DNA from: Rhodospirillum rubrum ATCC 11170 | GTDB lineage: Bacteria; Pseudomonadota; Alphaproteobacteria; Rhodospirillales; Rhodospirillaceae | Reading direction: 5' to 3' | Length of the DNA stretch: 64,000 nucleotides | NCBI RefSeq assembly: GCF_000013085.1 | Contig: NC_007643.1 | Span: 2,861,501 to 2,925,500 of the forward strand | Shown: one piece after another, positions 18,237-28,522 of the stretch | Layout: the number at the start of each line of letters is the position of its first letter | Position numbering within the stretch: the stretch's first letter is position 1 | Made by a program: the position numbers and the translations under genes | Notes under the pieces: generated by a model | The model's input: only the letters and a program-made list of their open reading frames with translations | Database searches by the model: none | Told to the model about the DNA's origin: nothing

Positions 18237-20435
18237 TTACGCGGCCTTGCTGGTATAGCCTAGGCGGGCGTTGAGCTTGCCCATCAGATCAACGGCGCAT
18301 TCGGCGATATTGGTGCCGGGCGGAAAGATCGCCTCGGCCCCGGCCTTATAGAGGGCGTCGAAATCCTGGGGCGGGATCACCCCGCCGACGACGATCATGA
18401 TGTCTTCGCGGCCCTGCTTGCGCAATTCCTCGCGCAACTGCGGTACCAGGGTCAGATGGCCGGCGGCCAGCGACGAGGCGCCGACCACATGGACATCGTT
18501 CTCCACCGCCTGACGGGCGGTTTCGGCCGGGGTTTGGAACAGCGAGCCGATATCGACATCGAAGCCGAGATCGGCGAAGGCGGTGGCGATCACCTTCTGG
18601 CCGCGATCGTGGCCGTCCTGGCCCATCTTGGCGATCAGGATGCGCGGACGGCGGCCGTCATTGGCCTCGAACTCCTCGACCAGATGACGGATGCTTGCCA
18701 CCTTTTCGGCCATCGACCCGACCTCGCTGCTATAGACGCCCGAAATCGCCCGGATTTCGGCCTTGTGACGGCCCCAGACCTTTTCCAGGGCCAGGGAGAC
18801 CTCGCCCACCGTCGCCTTTTCGCGCACGGCATCGACGGCCAGGGCCAGAAGATTGCCTTCGCCGCTTTGCGCCGAATGGGTCAGGGCCGCCAGTTTCTCT
18901 TCGACCTTGGCCGGATCGCGCTCGGCGCGCAGGCGTTCGAGTTGCTCGATCTGCTGGCGGCGGACCGAGGCGTTCTCGACCTTCAGCACCTCGATCGAAC
19001 GATCCTCGTCGACCTTGTACTTATTGACGCCGACCACCGTCTGACGGCCGCTGTCGATGCGCGCCTGGGTGCGGGCCGAGGCCTCTTCGATGCGCATCTT
19101 GGGGATGCCGGCCTCGATGGCCTTGGCCATGCCGCCAGTCTCCTCGACCTCCTGGATGTAATGCCAGGCGCGGGCGGCCAGATCATGGGTCAACCGCTCG
19201 ATATAGTAACTGCCGCCCCAGGGGTCGATCACCCGGCAGGTTCCGGCTTCCTGCTGCAAGAACAACTGGGTGTTGCGGGCGATGCGCGCCGAGAAATCGG
19301 TGGGCAGGGCCAGGGCCTCGTCCAGGGCGTTGGTATGGAGCGACTGGGTATGGCCCTGGGTCGCCGCCATCGCCTCGACGCAGGTGCGCGTCACGTTGTT
19401 AAACACATCCTGGGCGGTCAGCGACCAGCCCGAGGTCTGGCAATGGGTGCGCAGCGACAGCGATTTGTCGCTTTTGGGTTTGAAGTCCTTGATCAGCTTG
19501 GCCCACAGCAGGCGGGCGGCGCGCATCTTGGCGACTTCCATGGGGAAGTTCATGCCGATCGCCCAGAAGAACGACAGGCGCGGGGCGAAGGCGTCGATCG
19601 TCAGCCCGGCGGCCAGACCGGCGCGGGCGTATTCCACGCCGTCGGCCAGGGTATAGGCCAGTTCCAGATCGGCGGTCGCCCCGGCTTCCTGCATGTGATA
19701 GCCGGAAATCGAGATCGAATTGAAGCGCGGCATCTTGGTGGAGGTATAGGCGAAGATATCGCTGATGATCCGCATCGAGGGCGTGGGCGGATAGATATAG
19801 GTGTTGCGCACCATGAATTCTTTGAGGATGTCGTTCTGGATGGTGCCCGACAGTTGCTCGGGGCTAACGCCCTGTTCCTCGCCGGCCAGAATGAACAAGG
19901 CCATGATCGGCAAGACGGCGCCGTTCATGGTCATCGACACGCTCATCTTATCAAGCGGGATGCCGGCAAACAGCGTGCGCATGTCGAAGATGCTGTCGAT
20001 GGCCACGCCGGCCATGCCGACATCGCCGGCCACCCGGGGGTGGTCGCTGTCATAGCCGCGATGGGTCGCCAGATCGAAGGCCACCGACAGGCCCTTCTGG
20101 CCGGCGGCCAGATTGCGCCGGTAAAAGGCGTTGGATTCGGTGGCGGTGGAGAAACCGGCGTATTGGCGCACCGTCCACGGCTGATTGACATACATGCTGG
20201 GATAGGGGCCGCGCAGGAACGGCGGCGCGCCCGGATAGGTATCGAGGAAATCCAGGCCGTCGAGATCGGAGGCCTGATAGAGCGGCTTGACGTCGATCTT
20301 CTCGGGCGCCGTCCACAGCAGGTCGCGCACCGCCTTGCCGGCGCGATGCTCGATCCGGTCGGTCCACAGATCGGCCGAACCGGGGGCCTCGCCCCCCTCA
20401 AGGTCGACCCTGGAGAAATCGGGAATCCGGCTCAT
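18237..20435 (-). CDS. mutB: Methylmalonyl-CoA mutase, large (catalytic) subunit
   Basis: The 732-residue protein is the B12-binding catalytic subunit interconverting succinyl-CoA and R-methylmalonyl-CoA. The TIM-barrel part includes [20 protein letters not shown] and the substrate-binding [12 protein letters not shown]. The C-terminal cobalamin domain has the DxHxxG motif in [13 protein letters not shown], with the lower-ligand His609, and GGVIPPQDF. Its start overlaps the mutA stop by 4 bases. It serves propionyl-CoA assimilation and, in this group, possibly acetate assimilation by the ethylmalonyl-CoA route. Confidence 0.97.
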   Translation of the reverse strand: MSRIPDFSRVDLEGGEAPGSADLWTDRIEHRAGKAVRDLLWTAPEKIDVKPLYQASDLDGLDFLDTYPGAPPFLRGPYPSMYVNQPWTVRQYAGFSTATESNAFYRRNLAAGQKGLSVAFDLATHRGYDSDHPRVAGDVGMAGVAIDSIFDMRTLFAGIPLDKMSVSMTMNGAVLPIMALFILAGEEQGVSPEQLSGTIQNDILKEFMVRNTYIYPPTPSMRIISDIFAYTSTKMPRFNSISISGYHMQEAGATADLELAYTLADGVEYARAGLAAGLTIDAFAPRLSFFWAIGMNFPMEVAKMRAARLLWAKLIKDFKPKSDKSLSLRTHCQTSGWSLTAQDVFNNVTRTCVEAMAATQGHTQSLHTNALDEALALPTDFSARIARNTQLFLQQEAGTCRVIDPWGGSYYIERLTHDLAARAWHYIQEVEETGGMAKAIEAGIPKMRIEEASARTQARIDSGRQTVVGVNKYKVDEDRSIEVLKVENASVRRQQIEQLERLRAERDPAKVEEKLAALTHSAQSGEGNLLALAVDAVREKATVGEVSLALEKVWGRHKAEIRAISGVYSSEVGSMAEKVASIRHLVEEFEANDGRRPRILIAKMGQDGHDRGQKVIATAFADLGFDVDIGSLFQTPAETARQAVENDVHVVGASSLAAGHLTLVPQLREELRKQGREDIMIVVGGVIPPQDFDALYKAGAEAIFPPGTNIAECAVDLMGKLNARLGYTSKAA

Positions 20436-22528
20436 CGTGCTGATCCTTCCACCGCAAGGCCAAGATGGGCGTGCAGGTCGCCCAGCACCCCCAGAACATC
20501 CGATCCGGCCTGGATATAGGCATCCACTCCGGCGGCGTCGTAAAGGGCGCGGCGTTCGCCGGGCGCCCCGGCCAGATAAAGCCGACTGACCCCGGCGGCC
20601 TTCAGCGCCCGGGCCATATCCTCGGCCTTGGTTTCATAAAGGCCGTCCGACGAACAGAGGATGGCGACCTTCGCCCCGCTGTCGCGCCAAGCGGCCACGC
20701 AGTCGGCGGCCTCGTCGAAACCGGCGCCGGCGACCGCTTCAATGCCACCGGCCTCGAAGAAGTTCTTGGCGAAGGTGGCGCGCGCCGTGTGCTGGGCCAC
20801 CGGCCCCAGATTGGCCAGGAAGATCTTTGGCCGCTGGCCATGGGCGGCCAGCCAGTCGTCGGAGGCGTCGCGCAGGGCCTCGAAATCCTCGGCCAGTACA
20901 TGGGGGACAACGGCCGGCACCCGCAAGGCGGCGCCATCGCCCAGGGCGCGGGCCAGGGCGCCCAGCGTCGCCCCTGTGCCCACGGCTTCGATCGCCGCGG
21001 CGAAATCGCCCGGCGCCACACCGTCCCAACGCGCCGCGCTCAGCCGCGTTGTCGCCGCTTGGCGCAAGGCGGCCAGATCGACGGGGGCGGTGGCGACGGG
21101 GGCTTCGGCGAGATTGGGGAATTCCGAAACGCCGGTTAGCGGATCCTTGCGTTTGGCGATCGCCTTGCGCCGATCGTCCCAGGTGGCGGCGATGCGCCCG
21201 GCCAGGGCGCCGCTTTCCAGGGCGGCGACCATGCCACCCTCGGCCTCGAGCCCCTGGAAGGCGCTCCAGGCCTCGCGGGCCAGACGGTCGGTCAGGGTTT
21301 CAACATACCACGACCCGCCGGCCGGATCGTTCACCCGGCCGAGATTGCATTCCTCAAGCAAGATGACCTGGACATTGCGGGCGATGCGCCGCGAGAAATC
21401 GGTGGCGACCCCCAAAGCGGCGTCGAAGGGGGCGACGGCGATGCTGTCCGCCCCGCCCACCGCGCCGGCAAAGCAACTGACCGTGCCGCGCAGCATGTTC
21501 ACCCAAGGATCGCGCCGGGTCAGAACCCGCCGCGCCGTGGTGGCGTGCAGGCGCATGGCGCGCGACGGCTCGCTGGCCCCCGAGGCTTCAAGAACCCGCG
21601 CCCACAGCCGGCGGGCGGCGCGCAGCTTGGCCACCCCCAGGAAGATATCGGCATCAAGGGGCAGCGAGAACACCATCTGCGCCGCCGCCTCGTCGATGCC
21701 AAGTCCCGCCGCCTCCATCGCCCGCAGATAGGCGACACCGGTGGACAGAACGGCGGCCAGGGTCTGAACCTCATTGGCGCCGCCATCGTGATAGGGCGCG
21801 CCATCGACCATCACGGCGGTCGCCTGCGGATAGCTCCGCGCCGTATGGGCCGCCAGGGCGCCCAGACGCGACAGCGCCCGCGTCGCGCTCATCGGCAGGC
21901 TTCCGGTGGCGGCCAGGGTGCCCAAAGGATCGGCGTTGAAGGCGCCAAGGGCGGCGGCGGGGGCGATCTGACGGCGCGCCCACAGGGCGGCCAGCAAGGC
22001 GGCGGCCGGTTCGAAGGCGGCGCCGGCCTGCAGCCCGACCACCGCGCCATCAAGGAAGACCCCGGCCAGGGCCGTATCGAGATCGTCAAGCGAGGCGATC
22101 ATCATCCCCTCGACGCCGGCCAGATCGGCAGCCTCGGCGTCATCGCTATCGAAGCCGGCGCGACCGGCGGCATCGAACCGCAAGGTGACGCTCGACGCCC
22201 CGCGCTCGAGATCGGTCAGGATCTGGGCGTTGGCGGCGGCGGGATCGGGATGGGCGTGCTCCTGGCGCACATCCCAACCGTGCAGCACCGCCCCGGCGGC
22301 GGTCCCGCCGCGGGTGAAGGGCATCACCCCGGGAAAGCCCGAGGGATCACCCGTCGAGGGCCAGTCGGCCCGGGTGTAAAGCGGCTGGATCGAAAACCCC
22401 TCGTGGGTCTTCGTCACCATCTTTTTCTCAAACGGCGCGCCCTTCAGCGCCTTGTCGACAAGGGCCAGCCACGCCTCACGGGACAGGGTCGGAAAATCGC
22501 CGGCGAGCGCGAGAATATCCTGGGTCAT
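20432..22528 (-). CDS. mutA: Methylmalonyl-CoA mutase, small subunit
   Basis: The 698-residue protein aligns in layout with the mutase: [42 protein letters not shown] and [28 protein letters not shown] blocks are visible in pieces along the barrel. In the C-terminal domain the cobalamin DxHxxG motif is replaced by LGPVAQHTA, so it cannot bind B12 through histidine. This is the known non-catalytic partner of MutB in heterodimeric enzymes. It is the first gene of mutA-mutB-meaB. Confidence 0.95.
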   Translation of the reverse strand: MTQDILALAGDFPTLSREAWLALVDKALKGAPFEKKMVTKTHEGFSIQPLYTRADWPSTGDPSGFPGVMPFTRGGTAAGAVLHGWDVRQEHAHPDPAAANAQILTDLERGASSVTLRFDAAGRAGFDSDDAEAADLAGVEGMMIASLDDLDTALAGVFLDGAVVGLQAGAAFEPAAALLAALWARRQIAPAAALGAFNADPLGTLAATGSLPMSATRALSRLGALAAHTARSYPQATAVMVDGAPYHDGGANEVQTLAAVLSTGVAYLRAMEAAGLGIDEAAAQMVFSLPLDADIFLGVAKLRAARRLWARVLEASGASEPSRAMRLHATTARRVLTRRDPWVNMLRGTVSCFAGAVGGADSIAVAPFDAALGVATDFSRRIARNVQVILLEECNLGRVNDPAGGSWYVETLTDRLAREAWSAFQGLEAEGGMVAALESGALAGRIAATWDDRRKAIAKRKDPLTGVSEFPNLAEAPVATAPVDLAALRQAATTRLSAARWDGVAPGDFAAAIEAVGTGATLGALARALGDGAALRVPAVVPHVLAEDFEALRDASDDWLAAHGQRPKIFLANLGPVAQHTARATFAKNFFEAGGIEAVAGAGFDEAADCVAAWRDSGAKVAILCSSDGLYETKAEDMARALKAAGVSRLYLAGAPGERRALYDAAGVDAYIQAGSDVLGVLGDLHAHLGLAVEGSAR

Positions 22529-22848
22529 TGCATTCGGTCGCTTTGCGGTCGTGCTTCACATGGACGGTAACGGGCGTCGGGCCGTCTCCCCAGTCTGAAG
22601 CGAACGGGGGAGCGCATGCGACGCCTTTCCTCCCGGGGGTTGCTGACGACGGTCCTCCCCGTCCCCGGCCCCCAAGCCCGCCGCGTCCCGGCCCTTCCGG
22701 CTGCAGTGTGACGCGGTCAGATCCGCAGGATAGCAAATAGACGGCAAAACCGGCAACTTTCCCGGAGAGGATGTTTCATTACGGTTGTGGAGGCGCTTAT
22801 CATCGGCGACGAATGTTGTGGAAAAATCGGAAGGCTCCCACATAGGCC
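22529..22848. promoter_or_regulatory. Divergent control region between mutA and higB, with candidate mutAB promoter
   Basis: No gene is supported in these 320 bases. On the minus strand TTGCCG (22751-22756) and TATCCT (22727-22732), 18 bases apart, form a candidate promoter for mutAB, leaving a GC-rich leader of about 190 bases. The leader was examined for a cobalamin riboswitch and no convincing B12 box was found. The higB side has no clear promoter hexamers. Confidence 0.45.
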
Positions 22849-23142
22849 ATGCGGATCATCGCCAAAAAAGTCCTCCGAGCCTTCTGGGACCGTCAGCCCG
22901 ATGCTGAGGATCCTTTGCTTGCATGGTATCGAGAAGTTTTAACAGAAGATTGGGATAGTCCAGCAAAAATTAAGATTAAATATCGCAGTGCAAGCATCAT
23001 TCGAGGAAATCGGGTTGTCTTCAATATAAAAGGAAAATCTTATCGACTTGTTGTAAAAATAAATTACGCTTATCGCATTGTCTATATTTGGTTTATTGGA
23101 ACCCATGCCGAATACGACGAGATCAATGTCGAAGAGGTGTAA
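22849..23142 (+). CDS. higB: HigB-type mRNA interferase toxin
   Basis: The 97-residue protein matches the HigB toxin family (PF09907 type): an early FWDRQPDAEDPLLAWY segment, then RVVFNIKGKSYRLVVKINY and the closing YIWFIGTHAEYDEI signature. Family members are RelE-fold endoribonucleases that cleave mRNA on the ribosome. The coding sequence is visibly AT-rich from about 22930 to 23110 (AAA, ATT, TAT codons), unlike all its neighbours, which suggests acquisition by transfer. The antitoxin gene starts 1 base after the stop, the toxin-first order of hig loci. Confidence 0.93.
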   Translation: MRIIAKKVLRAFWDRQPDAEDPLLAWYREVLTEDWDSPAKIKIKYRSASIIRGNRVVFNIKGKSYRLVVKINYAYRIVYIWFIGTHAEYDEINVEEV

Positions 23143-23143
23143 A

Positions 23144-23527
23144 ATGGGTATTTTGAAGCCAATTCGGACGCCGGCGGACCACGCCGCCGCTCTTGCCCGC
23201 CTTGAGGCCTTGATGGACGCGGAGCCCGGAACAGCCGAAGGGGAAGACCTCGATGTCCTTGCCGACCTGATCGAGCATTACGAATCCAAGCAGGTTCCGA
23301 TCGGCTATCCCCCCCCTCATGCCGCCATCGCCTTTCGAATGGAGCAAGCCGGCCTGTCGCCCCAGGACCTTGTTCCGCTTATCGGCAGTCAGGCCGAAGT
23401 TCTGGAGGTTTTGGCGGGAACGCGCCCCCTCACCCTGGCGATGGCCCGGGCGCTTCATATCCACTTGGGCATCCCGGCCGAAGTTTTGCTTCAGCAGCAG
23501 GAGGAGCGACCGGCCCTCGCCCCCTGA
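23144..23527 (+). CDS. higA: HigA-type antitoxin
   Basis: The 127-residue protein has the COG5499 antitoxin form: an N-terminal region of about 60 residues (DAEPGTAEGEDLDVLADLIEHYE) and a C-terminal Xre-like helix-turn-helix (IAFRMEQAGLSPQDLVPLIG, then LEVLAGTRPLTLAMARALH). It should neutralise HigB and repress the operon. The ATG at 23144 directly follows the higB stop; longer in-frame starts inside higB are unlikely. Unlike higB its base composition is similar to the chromosome. Confidence 0.92.
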   Translation: MGILKPIRTPADHAAALARLEALMDAEPGTAEGEDLDVLADLIEHYESKQVPIGYPPPHAAIAFRMEQAGLSPQDLVPLIGSQAEVLEVLAGTRPLTLAMARALHIHLGIPAEVLLQQQEERPALAP

Positions 23528-23643
23528 CGCGAGAGGAGGATGCGAGGCCGGGCACATCGGCTTCCCTCATGGCGTTTGACACGGTTTCCTTCGCGCGCCT
23601 TTGCCCCCACAGTGGGGCTCTCGTCTAGTCTCGGAGGCGCGTC

Positions 23644-25182
23644 ATGGCTTTTTCCCGCTGGCTTGTTGGTTTTCTGCTTGCCCTGTCGCTGGTCGCACCG
23701 GCGATGGCCGAGGACGGTCGGCCCGCCGTCACCTTGCGCCTTCTTCATCTCAACGACATCGCCGAAGTCGGCAATGGCGGCGGGTCGGGCGGATTGGCCG
23801 AGATGAAGACGCTGATCGAGGCCGAGAAGGCCCGCCCCGGCGCCACGGCGGCGCTGGTCACCTTCGGCGGCGATCTGCTCTCGCCCTCGCTGCTGTCGAG
23901 CATCGACAAGGGCGCCCATATGGTCGAGGCGATGGGGCTGCTTGGCGTCGATCTGGCGGTGCCGGGCAATCATGAATTCGACTTCGGCCCCAAGGTCTTC
24001 GCCGAGCGGCTGTCGACCTCGCCCTTCCCTTGGCTGGCCAGCAATCTGGACGGCCCGGCGCTGTCGACCGCCGAGGGCGCCCCGATCACGGGGCTGACGT
24101 CCACGGCGATCCGCGCCGTCGGTCCCTATAAGATCGGCTTCCTGGGGCTGCTCACCCCGCAGACCACGGTCTTGTCCTCGCCCGGTCCCGAGGTGCGGTT
24201 CGCCGAGCCGCTGGCGGCGGCGCGCGCCGCCGTGGCCACGCTCAAGGCCGAAGGCGCCGATGTCATCATCGCCCTCACCCACCAGGGGCAGGCCGAAGAC
24301 CGCGCCCTGGCCCAGGCCCTGCCCGAGGTGGCGGTGGTGGTGGGGGGACATGACCACGACTCGCTGTCCTGGCGCGAAAGTACGGGACTGGTGCTCAAGG
24401 CCGGGGCCAATGCCCGCTATCTGGGGGTTATCGATCTGCGGATCGACGAGCAGATCACCAGCGCCGGCAGCGCGGTGGTGGTTCTGCCCGAATGGTCGTT
24501 CCGCGCCAATGTCGGCCTCGCCCCCTCCCCCGCGGTCGCCGCCCGTCTCGCCGCCTGGGAGGCCCAATTGGCCAGCGATCTTGATCAGCCGCTGGGGGTG
24601 ACGACCACGGAACTCGACAGCCGGCGCTCGGTCGTGCGCGGGGCCGAAAGCACGATGGGCAATCTGGTCACCGACGCCATGCGCCTGGCCACCGGCGCCC
24701 AGGCGGCCCTGACCAATGGCGGGGGCTTGCGCGGCGATCGCCTGTATAACGCCGGAACCGCGTTGACCCGCCGCGACATCCTGGCCGAACTGCCCTTTGG
24801 CAATGTCGCCGTGGTTCTGGATCTGACCGGCGCCCAGGTGAAGGCCGCCCTGGAGAACGGCGTCTCGCAAATCGCCCAAGGGGCCGGGCGCTTCCCGCAG
24901 GTTTCGGGAATGGAGGTCCTGTACGATCCCGCCTTGCCGGTCGGCGAGCGCGTCGTCGCCCTGCAAATCGACGGACGCACTGTCGAGCCCGAGGGCCATT
25001 ACACGGTGGCGGTCAATGATTACATCGCGCGCGGCGGTGACGGCTACGACGCCCTTGGCGGCGGGCGGCCGATCATCGATGCCGCCGCCGGTCGGCTTCT
25101 CGTCACCCTTGTCGCCGATCATATCGCCCAAGCCGGCCGGATCGGCGCCCAGATCGAGGGGCGGCTGGTTTTGCGAAAGTAA
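23644..25182 (+). CDS. 5'-nucleotidase/UshA-family periplasmic phosphoesterase
   Basis: The 512-residue protein has a signal peptide (LLALSLVAPAMAED) followed by a calcineurin-like metallophosphoesterase domain and a 5'-nucleotidase C-terminal domain. Metal-site motifs seen are VTFGGDLLSPS, the PGNHEFDFG block, ALTHQGQ and VVGGHDHDS. The first motif reads LLHLNDIAEVG, so the His that usually follows the Asp by two positions (NDxH) is Ala here. The C-terminal domain shows STMGNLVTDAMR, ALTNGGGLRG and YTVAVNDYIARGGDGY. It likely hydrolyses nucleotides or sugar nucleotides in the periplasm for phosphate or nucleoside salvage; exact substrate unknown. Confidence 0.9.
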   Translation: MAFSRWLVGFLLALSLVAPAMAEDGRPAVTLRLLHLNDIAEVGNGGGSGGLAEMKTLIEAEKARPGATAALVTFGGDLLSPSLLSSIDKGAHMVEAMGLLGVDLAVPGNHEFDFGPKVFAERLSTSPFPWLASNLDGPALSTAEGAPITGLTSTAIRAVGPYKIGFLGLLTPQTTVLSSPGPEVRFAEPLAAARAAVATLKAEGADVIIALTHQGQAEDRALAQALPEVAVVVGGHDHDSLSWRESTGLVLKAGANARYLGVIDLRIDEQITSAGSAVVVLPEWSFRANVGLAPSPAVAARLAAWEAQLASDLDQPLGVTTTELDSRRSVVRGAESTMGNLVTDAMRLATGAQAALTNGGGLRGDRLYNAGTALTRRDILAELPFGNVAVVLDLTGAQVKAALENGVSQIAQGAGRFPQVSGMEVLYDPALPVGERVVALQIDGRTVEPEGHYTVAVNDYIARGGDGYDALGGGRPIIDAAAGRLLVTLVADHIAQAGRIGAQIEGRLVLRK

Positions 25183-25293
25183 GCCGCCTTTGGCCTTTGG
25201 TTAGATATATCCTAAAGGGGATTGCACGCCGGTATGTGAAGGGCAAAATAGCCCGGAAACCCATCCGAAAAGGTCCATTCTGGAGACGACCCC

Positions 25294-26985
25294 ATGCTTG
25301 CGAACATCCGCATCGCCGGAAAGATCGGCATCGTCATTGCCATCATGGCCGTCGCGGCCATCATCATCAGTACCGTCGGCTTCATGGGAATGCGCACCCT
25401 GGGCGAGGCGGCCCGACAGATCGATGGCTACGGCGACATGATCAAGACCGGCGCGCGGATGAACCAGAACCTGCTGACCATGAGCCGGGCGGAATATCGC
25501 ATGGCGGCCAATCCGGCGGAGTTCGAGGACGCCTACGGCTTTTTTTCGAAGAACAAAGCCCAGTTCGAGGAGCGGATCACCACCTTGGAAGGCATGCTGC
25601 CGGCAAGCCATCTTTCCGAGATCGCGACCTTGCGCGAAAACTTCGTCAACTACCTTGCCGCCGCCGAAAAAACCATCGCCACCGCCCGCGCCAATCAGGG
25701 CGCAACGATTGGCGAGGCGCAACGCCAGATCTATGACGCCGTCACCGTTTCGCGGGCGATCTCCAACCCCTTGCTTGACAGCACCCTGGCGCTGTCGGAC
25801 GACCTTGACGACGAAGGAACCAAGGTGGGCGATGCCGCCGACGCCACCTTCCAGACCCTGACCCGCTGGATGTTCGGTGTCGCCTTTGGCGGCATCGTGC
25901 TCGGCGTCATCGCCGGTCTGCTGATCGCCCGCCGCGGGATGGTTCAGCCGATCGGCTCCCTTGTCGGCTCGTTGCAGGCCCTCACCGCCGGCGATCTGGA
26001 ACGCGCCATCGATGGCACCGAGCGCAAGGACGAGGTTGGCGATATCGCCCGCAGCGCCTTGATCTTCCGCGACAATGCGCGCAAAGCCCAAGAACTGCGC
26101 GAGGCCCAGGCCGCCGAGCAGGTGGCCCGCGCCAAGCGCTCCGCTGCCATCGAGTCGCTTACCCGCGACTTCGACCATGCGGTCTCCGACGTGCTGGGCG
26201 TGGTGGCCGGCGCTTGCGCCGAAATGGAAACGACCGCCGGCGGCCTCTCGGCCACCGCCGACCAGACCAATATCCAGGCCTCCGCCGTCGCCACCGCCAC
26301 CGAACAGGCTTCGGCCAGTGTTCAGACCGTCGCCACGGCGGCCGAGGAACTCAGCGCCTCGATCAGCGAAATCGGCCGGAGAATGGAACAATCCTCGCAC
26401 GTCGCCCAGATCGCGTCCCAAGAAGCCGCGCAGACCAACGCGACGGTGCAAAGCCTTGCCGACACCTCGGCCCGTATCGGCGCGGTGATCGGCTTGATCA
26501 CCGACATCGCCAACCAAACCAATCTGCTGGCGCTCAACGCCACGATCGAGGCGGCCCGCGCCGGAGAAGCCGGCAAGGGCTTCGCCGTGGTCGCCGGCGA
26601 GGTCAAGCATCTCGCCAGCCAGACCGCCAAGGCCACCGAGGATATCGGCACCCAGATCGGCGCGGTTCAAGAAGCGACCGAGGGCGCGGTCAAGGCCATC
26701 GCCAGCATCGTCCGCCGCATCGAAGAGATTAACACGATCTCGGCCGCCATCGCCGCCGCCGTCGAAGAGCAATCCGCCGCCACCGCCGAGATCGCCCGCA
26801 ATGTCCAGCAAGCCGCGGCGGGCACGCAGGAGGTATCCGACACCATCGTCGGGGTCAGTTCCTCGGCCGGCGAAACCGGCAACGCCTCGCAACAGGTCCT
26901 TTCCGCGGCGCAAGCGCTCTCAAAAGAAGCCGTCGCCCTCAAGGGGCTGGTCGAGCGGTTCCTGGGCGGCGTGCGCGCCGCCTGA
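25294..26985 (+). CDS. Methyl-accepting chemotaxis protein
   Basis: The 563-residue protein is a transmembrane chemoreceptor. TM1 is about residues 5-33 ([20 protein letters not shown]) and TM2 about 192-214 ([15 protein letters not shown]), enclosing a 160-residue helical sensor region of the four-helix-bundle type. A HAMP domain follows ([20 protein letters not shown]). The signalling hairpin tip [21 protein letters not shown] and [21 protein letters not shown] is intact. It controls CheA activity. It lies alone between the 5'-nucleotidase and otsA, and the ligand is not predictable. Confidence 0.95.
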   Translation: MLANIRIAGKIGIVIAIMAVAAIIISTVGFMGMRTLGEAARQIDGYGDMIKTGARMNQNLLTMSRAEYRMAANPAEFEDAYGFFSKNKAQFEERITTLEGMLPASHLSEIATLRENFVNYLAAAEKTIATARANQGATIGEAQRQIYDAVTVSRAISNPLLDSTLALSDDLDDEGTKVGDAADATFQTLTRWMFGVAFGGIVLGVIAGLLIARRGMVQPIGSLVGSLQALTAGDLERAIDGTERKDEVGDIARSALIFRDNARKAQELREAQAAEQVARAKRSAAIESLTRDFDHAVSDVLGVVAGACAEMETTAGGLSATADQTNIQASAVATATEQASASVQTVATAAEELSASISEIGRRMEQSSHVAQIASQEAAQTNATVQSLADTSARIGAVIGLITDIANQTNLLALNATIEAARAGEAGKGFAVVAGEVKHLASQTAKATEDIGTQIGAVQEATEGAVKAIASIVRRIEEINTISAAIAAAVEEQSAATAEIARNVQQAAAGTQEVSDTIVGVSSSAGETGNASQQVLSAAQALSKEAVALKGLVERFLGGVRAA

Positions 26986-27139
26986 TCCCCCCGGGGGGGC
27001 GCTCCCTGAGCCTTGGCGCCCCCCCGTCGCTTCCGCCCGACCCTCCCCGCGCCTTGGCGCCCCGGGCCGCTTTGCGGGAACCCCCTCGCCGGTTGAGCCG
27101 TTTTCCGGCGACTCAATCTTTTAAAGGGGGTGGAATCGC

Positions 27140-28522
27140 GTGGCTCGTCTTATCGTTGTCTCCAACCGCGTGGCGCTTCCCGAGGATCAAGCCGGCCGCG
27201 CGGGGGGATTGGCCGTGGCTTTGCGCGAAGCGCTGGTCTCGTTTGGCGGGATCTGGTTTGGCTGGAGCGGCAAGGTCGCCGCCCAGACATCGGACCGGCC
27301 GCGCTTCATCGAGGAAGGCCCGGTCACCTATGCGGTGCTCGATCTTGGCCGCAAGGATCACGCCCAGTATTACAACGGTTTCGCCAATCGCACCCTGTGG
27401 CCGCTTTTTCATTATCGCATGGGGTTGGCCGAATTCACCCGCCAGGACTACGAAGGCTATATGCGGGTCAATACGGTTTTCGCCGAGCAGCTTCAACCGC
27501 TGCTGACCGATGATGATCTGATCTGGGTCCATGATTATCACCTGATCCCGCTGGGGGGAGAACTGCGCCGCCTGGGGGCGCGCCAGCGCATGGGCATCTT
27601 CCTGCACACGCCCTTTCCGGCGATGGAGGTATTGCTGGCCCTGACCCACCATCGCCGACTGGTCGGTTCGCTGTGCGCCTATGATGTCGTCGGCTTCCAG
27701 ACCGAAAACGACCGGCGCTCGTTCTTCGATTACGTCCTGCATGAAGCCGGCGGCTGGATTGGCGAGAACGGCCATGTCACCGTCTGGGGGCGCTCGCTGG
27801 TCGCCCGGGTTTATCCCATCGGCATCGAGAAAGGCGCCTTCGCCGAGGCCGCCCAGCGCGCCCAGCGCACGGTCGCCTATCGCCGGCTGCGCGCCAGCCT
27901 GAACGGCCGCAAGCTGATGATCGGGGTCGAGCGCCTGGATTATTCCAAGGGCCTGCCCGAACGCTTCGAGGCTTTTTCGCGCCTGCTCGAAAAGCATCCC
28001 GAGCATCGCGCCAAGGTCAGTTTCATGCAGGTCGCGCCAATTTCCCGCTCCGAGGTTCCCGAATACCGGCGCCTGCGCGAGGAACTCGAAAGCCTGTCGG
28101 GCCAGATCAATGGCCAGTTCGGCGATTACGATTGGGTGCCAATCCGCTACCTCACCCGCAACTTCGCCAGATCGGTCCTGGCCGGTTTCTACCGACAAGG
28201 GGCCGTCGGCGTTGTCACGCCAATGCGCGATGGTATGAATCTTGTGGCAAAAGAATACGTTGCCAGCCAGAATCCCCAGGACCCCGGGGTGCTGGTTCTT
28301 TCGCGCTTCGCCGGGGCGGCCCGCGAACTGACAACGGCGCTTCAGGTCAACCCCTTCGACCGCGAGGATATGGCCGATGCCATGGACAGGGCCTTGGGCA
28401 TGGCTTTGGACGAGCGCAAGGAGCGTTGGGTTGAAATGATGCGTATGGTCGATGAAAACTCGCTGGAAGCTTGGCGCGAGAAGTATCTGGCCGATCTGAA
28501 CGCGGCGCCGTTCAATGGCTGA
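27140..28522 (+). CDS. otsA: Trehalose-6-phosphate synthase
   Basis: The 460-residue protein is a GT20 glycosyltransferase making trehalose 6-phosphate from UDP-glucose and glucose 6-phosphate. Motifs are LIVVSNRVALP, RAGGLAVAL, WVHDYHLIPLGG, GVERLDYSKGLPERF and VVTPMRDGMNLVAKEY. The start is a GTG preceded by a G-rich ribosome site (GGGGGTGG). The stop overlaps the glucokinase start by 8 bases, giving an otsA-glk pair. No otsB phosphatase gene is in the window. Trehalose is an osmoprotectant, in keeping with proVWX nearby. Confidence 0.95.
   Translation: MARLIVVSNRVALPEDQAGRAGGLAVALREALVSFGGIWFGWSGKVAAQTSDRPRFIEEGPVTYAVLDLGRKDHAQYYNGFANRTLWPLFHYRMGLAEFTRQDYEGYMRVNTVFAEQLQPLLTDDDLIWVHDYHLIPLGGELRRLGARQRMGIFLHTPFPAMEVLLALTHHRRLVGSLCAYDVVGFQTENDRRSFFDYVLHEAGGWIGENGHVTVWGRSLVARVYPIGIEKGAFAEAAQRAQRTVAYRRLRASLNGRKLMIGVERLDYSKGLPERFEAFSRLLEKHPEHRAKVSFMQVAPISRSEVPEYRRLREELESLSGQINGQFGDYDWVPIRYLTRNFARSVLAGFYRQGAVGVVTPMRDGMNLVAKEYVASQNPQDPGVLVLSRFAGAARELTTALQVNPFDREDMADAMDRALGMALDERKERWVEMMRMVDENSLEAWREKYLADLNAAPFNG

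Noticed and set aside
18456-20519. Long open frame of 687 codons on the plus strand opposite mutB
   Set aside because: It is a shadow frame caused by GC-biased codon use of mutB, whose own product matches methylmalonyl-CoA mutase throughout. The antisense product has no recognisable domain.
22529-22740. Possible cobalamin riboswitch in the mutA leader on the minus strand
   Set aside because: The leader is GC-rich and B12-related genes follow, but the conserved B12 box and the core helices could not be matched. Methylmalonyl-CoA mutase genes are also not usual targets of this riboswitch.
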